From Leifsonia sp. NPDC080035 (GTDB lineage Bacteria; Actinomycetota; Actinomycetes; Actinomycetales; Microbacteriaceae): DNA of 64,000 bases. The position numbers and the translations under genes are program-made. Under the pieces are notes generated by a model. That model saw nothing but the letters and a program-made list of their open reading frames with translations. It made no database searches and was not told the origin of the DNA. Shown one piece after another: positions 63,282 through 64,000 of this stretch; the first letter of the stretch is position 1, and every line of letters starts with the position of its first letter. The DNA lies in the NCBI RefSeq assembly GCF_040050925.1, contig NZ_CP157390.1:2294001-2358000 (forward strand), written 5' to 3'.

Positions 63282-64000
63282 ATGCGGCGACGGGGCGGCG
63301 GAACACCGGACGGGGGTGCACGGCACACCCGGCTCGCCTCCCCGCGGCGCGCCCACGGTCCTCTCGGCCTGCTCGTCGCCGCGCTCGCGTCCGTCGCACT
63401 CGCACTGAGCGGCTGCACCGCGACCGGCGCGACGTCCGGCCCGCGGTTCGTGACACCGCCGCTCATCCGGTTCAGCTCGGTGCTCTGGCCGGTCCCGCTG
63501 GAGCTGGTCGGCGCCGCTCCCGGGAGCCGCGTGCGCATCGAGGCGCGTCTGCGCACCTCCCGCGGGTCCTGGCACTCGGCGGCGACCTACACGGTGCCCG
63601 CCACCGGAGTCGTGGATCTGGCGAGCGCGACCCCTCAGCTGGCGGCGTTCCGGCGGCCGGACTCGGCGGGGCTGTTCTGGTCGCTGCGCGGCCCCCAGCT
63701 GCCGCCCGCGCAGCTGGCCCGGCAGTGGATGCGGGACACGAACGCGGTGACGCTCACGGCGAGCGACGGCGACCGGCTGGTGGCCGAGCGCACCTTCGAG
63801 CTGCAAGGCCTGGCGGCGGAGCAGTCGCCGCACACCGTGTACACGCGCGACCTCCTCGCCGGCTCCTTCGAGGGCCTGCTGCCGCGCGAGACGCACGAAG
63901 AGCAGCCTGTCGGCCGGTTCTGGGACGCGTCGTCGCTGGAGCGCCCCGTCTCTCCCGCCGTGCTCATGTTCGACGACCCGTCGACGGGGGCATCGTCCGC
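63282..64000 (+). CDS. Lipoprotein with acyl-CoA thioesterase/BAAT N-terminal-like domain (3' end outside window)
   Basis: The frame from the ATG at 63282 is open to the window end (239 residues seen). A basic N-terminus and hydrophobic stretch end in the lipobox ALSGC. The following part (FVTPPLIRFSSVLWPVPLELVGAAPGSRVRIEARLRTSRGSWHSAATYTVPATGVVDL and GLFWSLRGPQLP) resembles the N-terminal domain of bile acid-CoA:amino acid N-acyltransferases and acyl-CoA thioesterases; an alpha/beta-hydrolase domain would be expected beyond the edge. An exported lipid- or ester-acting enzyme is plausible. GGAGCGTGGG precedes the ATG. Confidence 0.7.
   Translation, partial: MRRRGGGTPDGGARHTRLASPRRAHGPLGLLVAALASVALALSGCTATGATSGPRFVTPPLIRFSSVLWPVPLELVGAAPGSRVRIEARLRTSRGSWHSAATYTVPATGVVDLASATPQLAAFRRPDSAGLFWSLRGPQLPPAQLARQWMRDTNAVTLTASDGDRLVAERTFELQGLAAEQSPHTVYTRDLLAGSFEGLLPRETHEEQPVGRFWDASSLERPVSPAVLMFDDPSTGASS

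Noticed and set aside
1..64000. CRISPR arrays, insertion sequences, integrases or phage genes
   Set aside because: No regularly spaced short repeats, transposase, integrase or phage structural genes were seen. The palindromic repeats are dispersed single elements at gene ends.

Overview
The window is high-GC DNA with the gene style of an actinobacterium: frequent GTG starts, many ATGA/GTGA overlaps, actinobacterial HelR and SoxR proteins, a Cgl0158-type aldolase inside an inositol cluster, several ROK and LacI repressors, and sugar ABC importers without their own ATPase. A soil- or plant-associated member of the Microbacteriaceae (Leifsonia-like) is my best guess. This is inference from gene content and style, not a database match.

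Nearly the whole window is a carbohydrate-use region built from regulated blocks. (1) 1-2489: the 3' end of an RNA-polymerase-recycling HelR ATPase, then soxR divergent from an MFS drug exporter with a textbook SoxR box. (2) 2667-9867: a myo-inositol operon (iolC, Cgl0158-type aldolase, iolA, iolB, iolD) converging on a GntR regulator; iolE and iolG are absent from the cluster. (3) 9953-16926: a LacI regulator, an MFS importer and an oxidoreductase / DUF993 aldolase-like / TIM-barrel isomerase / glycerate kinase chain. Its two transcription units carry the same 13-bp operator directly after the -10; this is the best candidate for an undescribed catabolic pathway. (4) 17043-20928: xylulokinase, xylose isomerase and a CE7 acetyl esterase. 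(5) 20999-25134: a LacI gene and an Idh-ThuA-Idh operon of the keto-sugar type. (6) 25154-34433: a ROK repressor, a threonine-aldolase-like gene, a sugar ABC importer, a GH31 alpha-xylosidase and a second ROK repressor. (7) 34681-36635: a Bcr/CflA exporter behind a structured leader with an intrinsic terminator, then a PAP2 phosphatase.

(8) 36710-44827: a sugar ABC importer with an unusual Gfo/Idh protein, a ROK repressor and a GH36 alpha-galactosidase; importer and galactosidase share an operator-like motif. (9) 44993-48176: an aminoglycoside-kinase-like gene, an AraC regulator, a GNAT acetyltransferase and two small membrane proteins. (10) 48276-57001: an arabinoside block with two GH51 arabinofuranosidases, a LacI regulator, an ABC importer and a GH1-like enzyme, controlled by CAACGTTG operators. 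(11) 57166-64000: a broken ATPase, a glyoxalase-fold protein, tRNA-Ser(GGA) with a duplicated 3' end, the SRP RNA, a DUF1254/DUF1214 protein, pta-ackA and the start of a lipoprotein gene.

Two features run through the window. Several families of intergenic palindromic repeats recur at gene ends, sometimes supplying the stop codon. Many genes, mostly regulators and single genes, have a -10 hexamer exactly six bases before the start codon, indicating leaderless mRNAs. Together the blocks describe a cell that imports plant-derived oligosaccharides (xylosides, galactosides, arabinosides) and inositol, trims them inside the cell, and passes excess acetyl-CoA to acetate through Pta-AckA.
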